Shown here: piece by piece, positions 53,519-62,697 of the stretch
Numbering within the stretch: position 1 is the stretch's first letter
Layout of the letters: the number at the start of each line of letters is the position of its first letter
Assembly: GCA_000169995.1 (NCBI GenBank)
Contig: AAZW01000005.1
Span: forward strand, 91,385-155,384
Reading direction: 5' to 3'
Length of the DNA stretch: 64,000 bases
Source: Vibrionales bacterium SWAT-3
Lineage (GTDB): Bacteria; Pseudomonadota; Gammaproteobacteria; Enterobacterales; Vibrionaceae
Made by a program: the position numbers and the translations under genes
Notes under the pieces: model-generated
The model's database searches: none
Seen by the model: the letters and a program-made list of their open reading frames with translations, nothing else
Told to the model about the DNA's origin: nothing

Positions 53519-53553
53519 AAAAGGCTATTTACTCACCAGTAAATAGCCTTTTG
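53519..53553 (-). terminator. Terminator downstream of hydratase gene
   Basis: Fifteen-pair stem AAAAGGCTATTTACT/AGTAAATAGCCTTTT with a 4-nt loop. It serves the leftward hydratase gene. Confidence 0.85.
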
Positions 53554-53628
53554 AGAACAGATTGCTTTTCGAGAATAGATAGCGTTTACACAGAAACTCG
53601 CTTTTGCTTATTTAGTGCGCTTGCTAGT

Positions 53629-54411
53629 TTAGCTTTTTTGTTTGAACGTCACTTGGTACTCTCCAATACCATCATAAGCAACAGTTATAAGATCGTCGAA
53701 ATCAAGCTCAACCACACCACAGTAAGACCCTGTAATGATTGCCTCACCCGCTTCAAAACTGACTCCACGCTTGGTCATGGTATCGATCAACCAGTAAACG
53801 GGATTTTGAGCTAATGCGTTAGGGTGAGTACCAGAAAATGCCTGTACTTTTCCAGCTTGCGTTATGGCCACTTCTACCTTGGCCGCAGCAAACGCTTTAT
53901 CTTTCTCTATCTTAGGACCAAGAAACAGGCCTTGGTTTGCCAAACAATCGGCTAAAACCTCGTAAAACTCCGCACCACTGTCATCAGCAAAGCGAGATTG
54001 AATTAGCTCAAGTGCCATATGGCAAGATCCAATGGCATCATTGATGTGTGCTTCGCTGTAACCATTTGAGTTCGCAGGCAAAGGCTTAGCCAATACAAAA
54101 GCGATTTCTGGCTCCACTCGGGCTACCTCTTTACCTGATACTGAACCTGTGTCTGCGAACAGTTCACAAACTTCACCTTGCTGTACGTTTTCAGCGAAAA
54201 TAGGTGCTACGATAAATTTGTTTTCTGCAAAAGGTAACAGACACTTCCAGCCCCCCACTTTATCTGCGCGAATTTCAATCATGGACTCTTGAATGGCTAA
54301 CGCATCATCTAAACTGGTTGGGCGATATGGTTCGATTAATCTTGGCGCTTTAGTTCCCGCAGTGCGACGGCTTAATAACTCTTTAGCCGCCTGCTCAAAT
54401 ACACTTGTCAT
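53629..54411 (-). CDS. 2-keto-4-pentenoate hydratase/FAH-family protein
   Basis: 260-aa enzyme of the hydratase-decarboxylase (MhpD/fumarylacetoacetase C-terminal) fold. Features are IEPYRPTSLDDALAIQESMI at the start, VARVEPEIAFVLAKPLP near residue 95 with two metal-binding Glu, and GTHPNALAQNPVYWLIDTM near residue 195. It likely hydrates or decarboxylates a 2-oxo-alkenoate. No ring-cleavage genes are adjacent, so the pathway is unknown. Confidence 0.85.
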   Translation of the reverse strand: MTSVFEQAAKELLSRRTAGTKAPRLIEPYRPTSLDDALAIQESMIEIRADKVGGWKCLLPFAENKFIVAPIFAENVQQGEVCELFADTGSVSGKEVARVEPEIAFVLAKPLPANSNGYSEAHINDAIGSCHMALELIQSRFADDSGAEFYEVLADCLANQGLFLGPKIEKDKAFAAAKVEVAITQAGKVQAFSGTHPNALAQNPVYWLIDTMTKRGVSFEAGEAIITGSYCGVVELDFDDLITVAYDGIGEYQVTFKQKS

Positions 54412-54554
54412 AATATACCGTTTAATTTAGAACGATTAGAAATAGGCTTGGGCAATGGCATCACTCATGCGATGGTTGCACCATAAAGTGTTCAAAGGCC
54501 TATTGTCACATGTCCCGCAAGTGAACACATACCGCTAAGTCAATATATTAAAAG

Positions 54555-54579
54555 AAAAGCCAGCACCTGATGATCAGAT
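54555..54579 (-). terminator. Distal half of a terminator split by the second IS
   Basis: AAAAGCCAGCA (54555-54565) is the complement of TGCTGGCTTTT, the 3' arm on the minus strand. With the other half at 56006-56020 it forms a normal terminator. GAT (54577-54579) is the 3-bp duplication. Confidence 0.82.
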
Positions 54580-54610
54580 TGAAGTGACCCCGTAAAGTTG
54601 GACATTTCTG

Positions 54611-55450
54611 TTAAGCGGCTTTCAAGGCCTGAGTTCGATATTCTATCGGAGTCAGGCCTTTTAGTTTCACTTTTATACGATTGGTATTGTAGTACTCGAT
54701 ATACTCTTTGATTTGCGCTATCAGAGCATCTGCATCTTCAAAGCTTTGGTTGTGATACATCTCTGTTTTGAGTAAAGCAAAAAAATTTTCAGCAACAGCA
54801 TTATCCAAGCAGTTACCTTTTCTCGACATGCTTTGCGTTAACCCACTCTCCGCTACCTTTTTCTGATACTGTCGATGACGATATTGCCAACCTTGGTCGC
54901 TATGTATAATTGGCTTTGAGTTGGGTTTAAGCGTTGATATAGCCTCCGTTAGCATATCCGTGACAAGCGGCAAGCAGGCATTCTTGGCCACTCTATAAGC
55001 AACCACCTCCTGAGTAAACAAGTCGACAACGGGAGATAAGTATACTTTCTGCTCTTTGACTTTAAACTCCGTGACATCAGTTACCCATTTTTCATCGGGT
55101 TGAGTCGCACTAAAATCTCTTTCAAGCACGTTGGGAGCAGCTGTTCCAGACTCTCCTCGGTATGAACGATACTTTTTAATCCTGACCGTCGATTTAAGGT
55201 TGAGCTGAGCCATAAGCCTTTGAACCGTTTTGTGATTAAGCACGAACCCCCGATTTTTTAGTTCCAAGTGAATACGGCGGTAGCCGTATCGTCCCTTATG
55301 TTCATGATAAATTGACTTTATCAACCGCAGCTCACGTTCGTAGCTATTTGGGCGCTTGCTCGTTTGAGCCTGATAATAAAAGACACTTTTTGCCAGCTGT
55401 AGAGTGTGCAGTAAGTGCTTTAACGGGTACTTGCCTTTAAGAGTTAGAGC
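54611..55450 (-). CDS. IS3-family OrfB transposase (DDE), copy 2
   Basis: Same protein as copy 1 apart from Asn for Lys near the C-terminus (YNTNRIKVKL). The DDE residues (TDVTEF, HSDQGWQY, NAVAENFF) are intact. An ATG at 55324 gives 237 aa, but expression is expected as an OrfAB frameshift fusion. Confidence 0.9.
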   Translation of the reverse strand, partial: ALTLKGKYPLKHLLHTLQLAKSVFYYQAQTSKRPNSYERELRLIKSIYHEHKGRYGYRRIHLELKNRGFVLNHKTVQRLMAQLNLKSTVRIKKYRSYRGESGTAAPNVLERDFSATQPDEKWVTDVTEFKVKEQKVYLSPVVDLFTQEVVAYRVAKNACLPLVTDMLTEAISTLKPNSKPIIHSDQGWQYRHRQYQKKVAESGLTQSMSRKGNCLDNAVAENFFALLKTEMYHNQSFEDADALIAQIKEYIEYYNTNRIKVKLKGLTPIEYRTQALKAA

Positions 55451-55959
55451 TATGACCGCTTTTTCTTTGTTCGACGGTTTTTTTCCTGCTCCAACTCTTC
55501 CAACTTTTTTAGAACGGCATTCTCGGTTCGCAAGTAGAGCAACTCCTCTTTTAGCTCCTCAAGCGTCATTTCATCATCAGGCTTAGTGGTACGTTGAGGG
55601 TGCTGTTTCATTGGAGGTCTTCCTTTCTGGCGCATTTTGAGCCCTTTGATACCGAGCTCATTAAATCTTTTGAGCCAGACAGAGAGTATCCCAGGGGATG
55701 AGAGGTTTAATATTGCGCTAGTGTGCGTGAGAGACCAATCATTCGTCCACATTAAATTCAATGCTTTTCGTTTTTCCTGAGCAGTAGCAGCATGCTTAGT
55801 TGGTAAAAATGAGTTAGCACCATGGATGGCAAAGACTTGAGCCCAATACCGTATCTGTCTTGAAGAAATTGAATATTGTTTTGCTAAGTAGAGAGATGAT
55901 GTGCCATCTAAGTATTGCTTAGCAATGATACATTTTAGCTCTCGGTTATATTTGGACAT
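55450..55959 (-). CDS. IS3-family OrfA, copy 2
   Basis: 169-aa HTH protein as in copy 1, with Ile for Val in SLTHTSAILNLSSP. The frame is open 81 bp further upstream across the IS end into flanking DNA, but the true start is MSKYNREL at 55959. This open frame could let flanking transcription and translation enter the transposase. Confidence 0.9.
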   Translation of the reverse strand: MSKYNRELKCIIAKQYLDGTSSLYLAKQYSISSRQIRYWAQVFAIHGANSFLPTKHAATAQEKRKALNLMWTNDWSLTHTSAILNLSSPGILSVWLKRFNELGIKGLKMRQKGRPPMKQHPQRTTKPDDEMTLEELKEELLYLRTENAVLKKLEELEQEKNRRTKKKRS

Positions 55960-56005
55960 AAAAAGACCCCCAATAATTGGTGTCCAACTATTGGGGGTCA
56001 GTTCA

Positions 56006-56022
56006 GATTGCTGGCTTTTTGA
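56006..56022 (-). terminator. Proximal half of the terminator split by the second IS
   Basis: On the minus strand AAAAAGCCAGCA then ATC (TSD) immediately precede the IS. The arm pairs with TGCTGGCTTTT beyond the element. The original terminator served the DUF3861 gene ending at 56044. Confidence 0.82.
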
Positions 56023-56043
56023 ATATGTCATTGCGGACAAGCG

Positions 56044-56355
56044 CTACGCGCCTTTCAGTGTCTTCTTAAGATTTTGTATGAAGTTTCTGAAGTGAGGCAT
56101 GAAATCTACAAACAGAGGGTGTTTTCTATCTTGCATCATCAACGGTCCCAGTAAGCGAATACTTACACCTAGTCTCGTTGCGGATTGCTCGTCTAAGCCA
56201 CTGTCCTGCTTGATCTTTTCAACAATCGCGAACATATTTTCTCTGTCTTCAATTTCAAACTGCATGGTTTGCAGTTCACGATCTTCCTTGATGTTCACTT
56301 CTTCGATAGTGATACGGTAGTGATTGTGTTTGCCTGTGATTGTTTGCATCGCCAT
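56044..56355 (-). CDS. DUF3861 protein
   Basis: 103-aa soluble protein of the DUF3861 family (YRITIEEVNIKEDRELQTMQ, LLGPLMMQDRKHPLFVDFMP). Function unknown. AGGAG stands about eight bases before ATG 56355; a second in-frame ATG two codons later is possible. Divergent from a MarR regulator across a 97-bp region with two operator-like dyads, so it is the probable target of that regulator. Its terminator is split by an IS. Confidence 0.82.
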   Translation of the reverse strand: MAMQTITGKHNHYRITIEEVNIKEDRELQTMQFEIEDRENMFAIVEKIKQDSGLDEQSATRLGVSIRLLGPLMMQDRKHPLFVDFMPHFRNFIQNLKKTLKGA

Positions 56356-56389
56356 TACTGTCTCCTAACTTGAATTTACGAACAATTAA

Positions 56390-56432
56390 GTTGATAATGT
56401 CAACCATAAATATAGTAGTTGACATTGTCAAC
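56390..56432. promoter_or_regulatory. Two MarR-type operator dyads
   Basis: GTTGATAATGTCAAC (56390-56404, one mismatch) and GTTGACATTGTCAAC (56418-56432, perfect) are copies of the same 15-bp palindrome, 28 bp centre to centre, between divergent DUF3861 and MarR genes. The right one contains a TTGACA -35-like hexamer. This is a textbook position for autoregulated divergent control. Confidence 0.75.
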
Positions 56433-56452
56433 CACTTTTCTGAGGATCGTTT

Positions 56453-56887
56453 ATGTCTGATAACACATCGCTAGAATCCATCTTCCGCTTAGTGCACTCT
56501 TTGAAACGTCAAATGAGCGAACAGATCGAGAGCTTGGATTCTGAGATCGCACCTATGAATATTCGTGTCATGAAGATCATTACTAAGAAATCTCCATGTA
56601 CGGCTATCGATATCGCGCACTTCCTAAACCGCGATAAAGCACAGGTCACGAGATTAGTTAATGCGTTGATCAATCAAGAACTTGTGAAGAAGTCTCCAAA
56701 CCCCGAAGACAAACGTAGCCAGTTGTTGGTGCTGACTAATAAAGGTGAAGAGATCATGACTAAGGTTTCGAATATTGATCGAGAGATGCTACAGAGAATG
56801 ACTAAAGGCATGGCCGAAGATGAACTAGAACAATTCCGAAAAGTCGCTAACAAAATGGCTAAGAATCTGGAAGATTACGCTAAGTAG
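56453..56887 (+). CDS. MarR-family transcriptional regulator
   Basis: 144-aa winged-helix repressor. The HTH and wing are KSPCTAIDIAHFLNRDKAQV, TRLVNALINQELVKKSPNPE and DKRSQLLVLTNKGEEIM (the conserved DxR wing motif), flanked by dimerisation helices. It probably represses itself and the divergent DUF3861 gene through the two dyads. Inducer unknown. Confidence 0.9.
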   Translation: MSDNTSLESIFRLVHSLKRQMSEQIESLDSEIAPMNIRVMKIITKKSPCTAIDIAHFLNRDKAQVTRLVNALINQELVKKSPNPEDKRSQLLVLTNKGEEIMTKVSNIDREMLQRMTKGMAEDELEQFRKVANKMAKNLEDYAK

Positions 56888-56926
56888 AATAAGCCCTTTC
56901 GAACAAGTCACTCGTTTCAAAAAGCA

Positions 56927-56963
56927 AAAACGCCACCGAATCTTACGATTGGTGGCGTTTTGT
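56927..56963. terminator. Bidirectional terminator between MarR and MBL genes
   Basis: AAAACGCCACCGAAT/ATTGGTGGCGTTTT stem with A- and T-runs on both sides; serves both convergent genes. Confidence 0.85.
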
Positions 56964-57037
56964 ATATGAGCAGGTTTGATACAGATTAGTAGTATGGCTG
57001 CATCAGATTAGATAGCCGTTCTAATTAGATGACAGCT

Positions 57038-58099
57038 CTAATTCGATGCCAGTTTCCACCATGCTTGAACAGGTACTGGTTCTGAAATCACTAAACGTTC
57101 GCCCATGACAGGGCTTACCATTTGCACATCTCGCTCTTTGCTTATCGTAAGAGCTTGTTCCATTGGGTCTTGCCAGTCGTGCATAGAAAGGTCAAATGTA
57201 CTGTTGTGGATTGGCATCATCACCTTACCTTGAAGGTCGATGTGCGCTTGAACACTTTGCTCTGGGAACATATGAATATCGGCCCAAAGTGAGTTGTACG
57301 CACCCGTTTCTACCATGGTCAAATCAAACGGCCCGAAACGTTCACCAATCTCTTTGAAGCCATTGAAGTAACCAGAGTCACCACTAAAGAATACTTTCTT
57401 ATCTGAAGCGTTAATCACCCAGCTACCCCATAGGGTTTGGTCACGGTCGAGCAAGCCACGACCAGAGAAATGTTGGGTTGGAGTCAAAGTAAACTCGATG
57501 TCGGCAGCTATTGCTGATTCCCACCAGTTCAACTCAATGATCTTTGCTTTATCCACGCCCCACTTTTCCAACAGTGCGCCCACTCTTAATGGCACTAAGA
57601 ATGTCCCTACTTTGTCGGCTAATACTTTAACCGCACCTTTATCTAAATGGTCGTAATGATCATGGCTGATCACTACCACATCAATATCAGGTAATTCTTG
57701 TAGTGAAATTGGTGTTGGGTGGAAACGCTTTGGTCCCATCCATTGCACGGGTGATGCACGATCACTGAATACAGGATCGGTCATCACTAACTTGCCATCC
57801 AGTTTCATCATCACGCTTGAGTGACCTAAGCGGTACGCAACGTCTTCTTGCTCTTGAATAAGCTGTTCTGCTGTCATCGGTATTAGAGGCAGTGCTGCGC
57901 GTGGTACTGGCTCATTTCTTTCTACAGTTACATACGCCTTCAAGATTGAAAAAATATCAGACATACCCGATTTGTATTCCAGTTCACTGTTAACAAACTT
58001 CTTCGGAAGCTTATCTAGATTGTCATTTGATTGTGAACCTGTGCTTACGATAGCGACCACGGCAAGTACTCCTAAAATCGGTAATAAATATTTTTTCAT
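57038..58099 (-). CDS. MBL-fold metallo-hydrolase, membrane-anchored
   Basis: 353-aa protein with an N-terminal hydrophobic anchor or signal (MKKYLLPILGVLAVVAIVST). It has a metallo-beta-lactamase fold of the NAPE-PLD/UlaG-like type: HSSVMMKLDGKLVMTDPVFS, the metal motif VVISHDHYDHLD (HxHxDH), FFSGDSGYF and IHNSTFDLSMHDW. ATG 58099 was chosen over an in-frame codon 36 bp upstream because it gives a normal signal sequence and has AGAGAG before it. Phosphodiester substrates such as N-acyl phospholipids are plausible but unproven. Confidence 0.87.
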   Translation of the reverse strand: MKKYLLPILGVLAVVAIVSTGSQSNDNLDKLPKKFVNSELEYKSGMSDIFSILKAYVTVERNEPVPRAALPLIPMTAEQLIQEQEDVAYRLGHSSVMMKLDGKLVMTDPVFSDRASPVQWMGPKRFHPTPISLQELPDIDVVVISHDHYDHLDKGAVKVLADKVGTFLVPLRVGALLEKWGVDKAKIIELNWWESAIAADIEFTLTPTQHFSGRGLLDRDQTLWGSWVINASDKKVFFSGDSGYFNGFKEIGERFGPFDLTMVETGAYNSLWADIHMFPEQSVQAHIDLQGKVMMPIHNSTFDLSMHDWQDPMEQALTISKERDVQMVSPVMGERLVISEPVPVQAWWKLASN

Positions 58100-58344
58100 T
58101 AGTCTCTCTTCAACCGTTGGGAAAGCCCAACCCAAAAACTACACTGGATAGTTTACATACCAAAAAACAAAAGTAAACCAATCAGTGTAATTTTCTATTC
58201 ATTGAATTTGGATCTGAAACGCTACGTATGCCGAGCAAAGACCAATGTGGACATATTAAATCTGTACAAATATCGCACAGCACTCATTTCTAGACTTCAT
58301 TTATTGACCAGAAAGTCAGGTTTTAATTAACATTACATTTACAA

Positions 58345-60276
58345 ATGGAGTTGAATGTTTTTAGAAGGGAATCTAAATTGCACTTTACGATACGAACTAA
58401 AGCAATATTGGCGACGATCATCGCTGCGCTGGCCATTATTAGCCTGATGGGGATATATTCATTTCAATCAAGCCGAACCATCCTGATTGACAGAACCTTT
58501 GAAAGAGAGCTTCCCGCGTCACTTGGCGAGGTGAGCAATGAAATCAATCTCAAGCTGGAAACGCCTATTCTTGCATCAAAGATGATGACGCTTTCACCTT
58601 TAATGCAACAAACCAGACTTTCGCAAGAAGAGCTTCAAACCTATCTTCAATCTGTTAAAAATGAGTTCAACGCGATCAGTGCCTATTACGTTTCCAACGA
58701 AGCAAGCACTTACTACACCCATAACGGCGTGCTAAAAACGATCTCTACCAATGAACAAAGCGACCAATGGTTCTACCGATTCATCGAGTCAAATCAGCCA
58801 TTTGAGCTCTCTTTAGATATTGATGCAGCCACCGGAATCCCGGCACTGTTTGTTAACTATGCAGTCACTCGCAATGGCGAACGTATTGGCGTGACTGGCA
58901 TTGGCTTAACGTTGGAAAGTATTACTCAATTGATCAGCAACTATAGCGTCGGAGAAAGCGGTATTGTTTTTCTTGTCGATCGACAAGGGATCATCAAGGT
59001 TCACCCAGATAAGAACCTGATTGGACGTTCACTAGACTCTGTAGGCATTGAAGCTAGTCAGTTAATCGGCAGTAAACAAACTGTCGTTCATGAAGCTATT
59101 GTCGAAGGTCAGCCGCTGATCCTGGGATCTAAAGCGATGCCGGGTATTGGTTGGACTCTGATTACGCAAATTCCTAAACAAGACGTACTAGGTGAATTAA
59201 ATGGCTTCAGCCAAACCATCATCTTTATGGCGCTGCTCATTGCTGCCATTTATACGCCGATCGCAGCATGGGCGACCAACAAGCTCTTGCTTCCGTTTGT
59301 GGAAGTAGCCGAGCGATTACAACAGATAGGGAAAGGTGGTGGTGACCTCACCTTTCGCTTAGATGATTCGCGACATGATGAAATAGGACAAATCGCGAAA
59401 GGCTACAATCAGTTCGTGCAATATCTAAGTGATTTACTCAAAGATGTCTCAAACACGGGTATCCAAATATCTGAATCTATTCAAGGTGTCGATCACATGG
59501 CGCAGTCGATGGAGCAAGACATCAAGCAACAAACCAGCCAGATAGAACAAGTTGCAACAGCCATTCACGAGATGGGAGCCAGTTCTGACGAAATCGCCCA
59601 AAATGCCAATGGTGCCGCCGATAGCGCACAACATGCAGCGAGTGCGATTAGCATTGGTCAAAAGTCCGTTTCTGTCACTTCAGAAAGCATCGAGCATATG
59701 AACAAGCAGCTCGATGACACAACGGAGATTATCAATCAACTCGCTCAAGATGCGAACTCCATTGATACCGTGTTAGATGTCATCAACAGTGTCTCTGAGC
59801 AAACGAACTTATTAGCTCTGAATGCCGCGATAGAGGCCGCTCGAGCCGGCGAACAAGGTAGAGGTTTTGCAGTGGTAGCAGACGAAGTAAGGACTCTCGC
59901 CTCACGAAGCCAAGCATCGACCGAAGAGATTCGAGGTATTATTGAAAAGCTTCAGCAACGCACTCAACAAGCCGTGACAGCTATCGAGACCAGTACTACC
60001 CTTGGCAGTAATTGTCAGGTTGAAGCCTCCAACTCAGAGCAACAACTCTCGAGTATTTCTCATAGTGTCGACGAGATGAATGCCATGAACATGCAGATCG
60101 CCTCAGCAACGGGTCAGCAATCGAACGTCATCAACGAGATCTCACCGCATATCTCTGGAATTTCTGAAATAGCCAGAGAGAGCGACAATATGATAGAGAA
60201 AACGGCGCAAGAGTGTCAGCACCTACGTGCCAAAGCAATGCATTTAACGAGTTTGGTTTCTCAATTCAAATGCTAG
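58345..60276 (+). CDS. Methyl-accepting chemotaxis protein (dCache)
   Basis: 643-aa chemoreceptor: TM1 at residues about 17-38, periplasmic double-Cache sensor ([52 protein letters not shown]), TM2 about 290-310, HAMP ([20 protein letters not shown]) and a signalling domain with hairpin tip [39 protein letters not shown]. It signals to CheA/CheW; ligands of dCache receptors are often amino or organic acids. Single gene. Confidence 0.93.
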   Translation: MELNVFRRESKLHFTIRTKAILATIIAALAIISLMGIYSFQSSRTILIDRTFERELPASLGEVSNEINLKLETPILASKMMTLSPLMQQTRLSQEELQTYLQSVKNEFNAISAYYVSNEASTYYTHNGVLKTISTNEQSDQWFYRFIESNQPFELSLDIDAATGIPALFVNYAVTRNGERIGVTGIGLTLESITQLISNYSVGESGIVFLVDRQGIIKVHPDKNLIGRSLDSVGIEASQLIGSKQTVVHEAIVEGQPLILGSKAMPGIGWTLITQIPKQDVLGELNGFSQTIIFMALLIAAIYTPIAAWATNKLLLPFVEVAERLQQIGKGGGDLTFRLDDSRHDEIGQIAKGYNQFVQYLSDLLKDVSNTGIQISESIQGVDHMAQSMEQDIKQQTSQIEQVATAIHEMGASSDEIAQNANGAADSAQHAASAISIGQKSVSVTSESIEHMNKQLDDTTEIINQLAQDANSIDTVLDVINSVSEQTNLLALNAAIEAARAGEQGRGFAVVADEVRTLASRSQASTEEIRGIIEKLQQRTQQAVTAIETSTTLGSNCQVEASNSEQQLSSISHSVDEMNAMNMQIASATGQQSNVINEISPHISGISEIARESDNMIEKTAQECQHLRAKAMHLTSLVSQFKC

Positions 60277-60317
60277 GTTCAATGGAACACGAAATACGCT
60301 GACCACTCCCATTCAAG

Positions 60318-62102
60318 TTAATCAGCGGACCATACATTCTTGAAATCTGGCCATCCCCAGTTGGTGATGGCTACGTTTTTCAGAATGCCTTGGAAACGCA
60401 CGGTTTGTAAGTGATGGAACATCGGCACTAACCAATAATCAGAAATCAATGTCGATGCAATAGGCTCCAGCTCAGCCAAGTAATTCGGCAATTCAACCGT
60501 TGCTTTGTGCTGATCTAATCGTTGCTTGAGCCAATCACTGTTCATCTCTCCAAGCGCGGAATGCAATACAGGGTCATTCATCAACCACGAGAACAGCGAA
60601 GATGGCGCATTATCATCGAGATTCAGGTTACACAATACCAAATCTTCTTTTAAATCGCCCCGCTGAGAAAGCTGAGCTAATTCTCGAAAACTGTAAGTAT
60701 TGACCTCAACTTCCACACCATGTCGTTTGAGAATATCTGACACCGAAATAGCGCATCGATAGAGGGCATAGTAGTTATAAACCGCAATGCTCAATTTCTT
60801 AGGCAACTCACTCTCTTTAGAGGGCGTTCGATAAAGCTTCTGCCAACTGGGCAATATGTTCTGAGCCAAAGAGACACTGAATAAGCCTTGGTTTTGCTCC
60901 AGCTGCGTCAAAATAGCCTGTGGGTTTGCAAGTGATGATAGATACTTACGTTGCTCATCACTTAACGAGTTAACCGCTGAGTTTTGGTTAAATAGAATAA
61001 ACAAACAACCGTCTTCGATTCGACTGCGGAGCCCGTCTGTTTCAGCAGACACCAACTCAGTGTCGCTCTTTCCTAATTGATGAAAACAGGCCGAATCTTC
61101 ATACGGTGACACCTGCATTTGGCTGTCATCGAATCGAGCGCTACCAGTCATCGATTCCTCAAACTGCCAAATAGTCACCTCATCGGTTAACGAGCGACAA
61201 CCATAAAAGTGTTCGAATGCCGAGAGCTTGATGCGCTCGCTGTTGGTTTCAACCACTCTGAAAGGGCCCGTACCAATCACAGCATGAGAAGCTGAGTTTA
61301 GTGATGAAGGTTCACGGGTTACCTGTGCTGCCGGTTGAATCGAATACTTAACGCCAGCTAACAAACCCGCAAAGCCAGTATCCGCTTGGGTTAACTTAAA
61401 ACTGATCCTTAATGGCTGCTCACTGTAAATGGAAGAGACATGAGCTAACTCAGCTTGATAAAAAGGCAGAGCTTGTAAAGCAGTAAACAAAGCAACTAGC
61501 TGTTTGGCATCAACAGGCTGCCCATCATGGAACCTCAAACCGGGGCGCAGATAGAAAGTCCAAACCAATTGCTCAGTATCATATTCCCAGTGGTGAGCTA
61601 ACTCTGGCTTCAGTTCGCCCTTACCGTTACATGTCACTAAGCAGCTAAAGACTTGTCTGATCAAAAATCGTTCACTACTGCGATGTATATGATGTGGAAA
61701 CAGCTCCTCAAACTTGCGTTTATAGGTTAATTGAACATGCAAGAGTCCTTCACGCATGGTTGCGCCGGAGGTTTCTTGCAGTAAAGAGCCAAACACAGCG
61801 CGATCATTATCTAATATCGAGAGTGCTTTTTCATATTTGCCCTGCTCTATCAGCTTACTCGCGATATGCTGAGCCAGTTCTGGATTGCTAAAACGCAGTG
61901 TTAAGTTAGAGCGTTGATTCCTGCCAACTTTTGGTTCCCACACTACCCATTCAACTTGATGCATTTTGCCTAACAAGGTTCGAGCATGGCGCAAGCTTGT
62001 AAACAACTTATCTGCCACTTCCGTTAAGGTCACGGAGTGAGAAATGTTTGGCTCGAACGATTCTAGCCGCGTGTAGTAACGCATCATGTTTAGATCAGAC
62101 AA
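60318..62102 (-). CDS. sgrR: SgrR-family regulator (HTH plus solute-binding domain)
   Basis: 594-aa protein with an N-terminal SgrR-type DNA-binding domain (YTRLESFEPNISHSVTLTEV, then LFTSLRHARTLLGKMHQVEW). A long SBP_bac_5-like domain follows (VFSCLVTCNGKGELKPELAH, HHWEYDTEQLVWTFYLRPGL-type stretch, GTGPFRVVETNSERIKLSAF). It has no signal peptide, so it is cytoplasmic as in SgrR. In Escherichia coli SgrR activates the divergent sgrS/sgrT small RNA gene during sugar-phosphate stress. Here the divergent partner is a 34-aa ORF. Several SgrR-like paralogues exist in vibrios, so orthology is not certain. Confidence 0.82.
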   Translation of the reverse strand: MSDLNMMRYYTRLESFEPNISHSVTLTEVADKLFTSLRHARTLLGKMHQVEWVVWEPKVGRNQRSNLTLRFSNPELAQHIASKLIEQGKYEKALSILDNDRAVFGSLLQETSGATMREGLLHVQLTYKRKFEELFPHHIHRSSERFLIRQVFSCLVTCNGKGELKPELAHHWEYDTEQLVWTFYLRPGLRFHDGQPVDAKQLVALFTALQALPFYQAELAHVSSIYSEQPLRISFKLTQADTGFAGLLAGVKYSIQPAAQVTREPSSLNSASHAVIGTGPFRVVETNSERIKLSAFEHFYGCRSLTDEVTIWQFEESMTGSARFDDSQMQVSPYEDSACFHQLGKSDTELVSAETDGLRSRIEDGCLFILFNQNSAVNSLSDEQRKYLSSLANPQAILTQLEQNQGLFSVSLAQNILPSWQKLYRTPSKESELPKKLSIAVYNYYALYRCAISVSDILKRHGVEVEVNTYSFRELAQLSQRGDLKEDLVLCNLNLDDNAPSSLFSWLMNDPVLHSALGEMNSDWLKQRLDQHKATVELPNYLAELEPIASTLISDYWLVPMFHHLQTVRFQGILKNVAITNWGWPDFKNVWSAD

Positions 62103-62297
62103 ATAATGAACCTTTTAAACGTAGCTCTTCCTAATTAAGCCCATTATAAAACACAATCATAAAAAAGTAGTGCGATATGACCAAAACAGGAACAACAAAT
62201 AAAAATACCATCTGTTTTTTAGTTCCTCTTAATTAACCATAATGAACGGGTCAGCAACAAACCATAGGTTGTCAATAAAGCCTAACTAGAGAGAGTA

Positions 62298-62402
62298 ATG
62301 ACCATGAGAAAATACTATCTTAACAAGCTAAAAAGCACCTGCAGTAAGCTCGAAAGAGAAGCACTACGAACACTTTTAGATCTATGTAACTGGCGTTATT
62401 AG
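62298..62402 (+). CDS. 34-aa small protein divergent from sgrR-like gene
   Basis: ATG at 62298 (or 62304), 34 codons, with AGAGAGAG just before the start. The product begins MTMRKYYLNKLKSTCSKLER and ends LCNWRY; it is basic, amphipathic-helical and not hydrophobic. It occupies the place where sgrS/sgrT lies next to sgrR in enterobacteria, so it may be the activated target, but sequence similarity to SgrT is not evident to me. No terminator was seen before the IS1111-type element. Confidence 0.5.
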   Translation: MTMRKYYLNKLKSTCSKLEREALRTLLDLCNWRY

Positions 62403-62469
62403 TACACTTTTTAGCACCGAGTAAACGCGAGTTGAGCACGATCTAATATGCTCCTACCCCCAATATGTA

Positions 62470-62481
62470 TATGGAATCCAC
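62470..62481. repeat. Subterminal inverted repeat, downstream end of IS1111-type element
   Basis: TATGGAATCCAC, the perfect inverse of GTGGATTCCATA at 63784-63795. Subterminal 12-bp inverted repeats are typical for the IS1111 group. Confidence 0.85.
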
Positions 62482-62697
62482 GTATTTACAAAGTGAAATA
62501 ATTAATAAAAGTTAAGATGCGTACGTATATTCGGCTTCTTGGTGAAGGAGCTACCTTCTAGCCTTTGATGTTTGCGCACCTACCGTCCTCATCGAGTTAT
62601 CAGCCTCTTAAAGCGTCACATTTTGGTCAGGTTTTCAGTAGGTTGGTCTTACCTTTTATGCATCATCATTTTGTAAGATTTTAGAATTTGTTAGTGA
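62482..62697 (-). ncRNA. Candidate guide (seek/bridge) RNA region of IS1111-type element
   Basis: 216 noncoding bases between the transposase stop and the subterminal repeat. IS110-family elements encode a target-choosing RNA in a noncoding end; for IS1111 members it lies downstream of the transposase, as here. The RNA boundaries and guide loops were not resolved by eye. Confidence 0.45.

Larger units (their letters stand above)
54580..56005 (-). mobile_element. IS3-family insertion sequence, copy 2
   Basis: 1426-bp element, same length and ends as copy 1 but inverted, with TSD GAT. The two copies differ by at least two coding changes (Val/Ile in OrfA; Lys/Asn in OrfB). It is inserted inside the terminator of the DUF3861 gene, 39 bp after its stop, in the same orientation as that gene. 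Confidence 0.95.
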
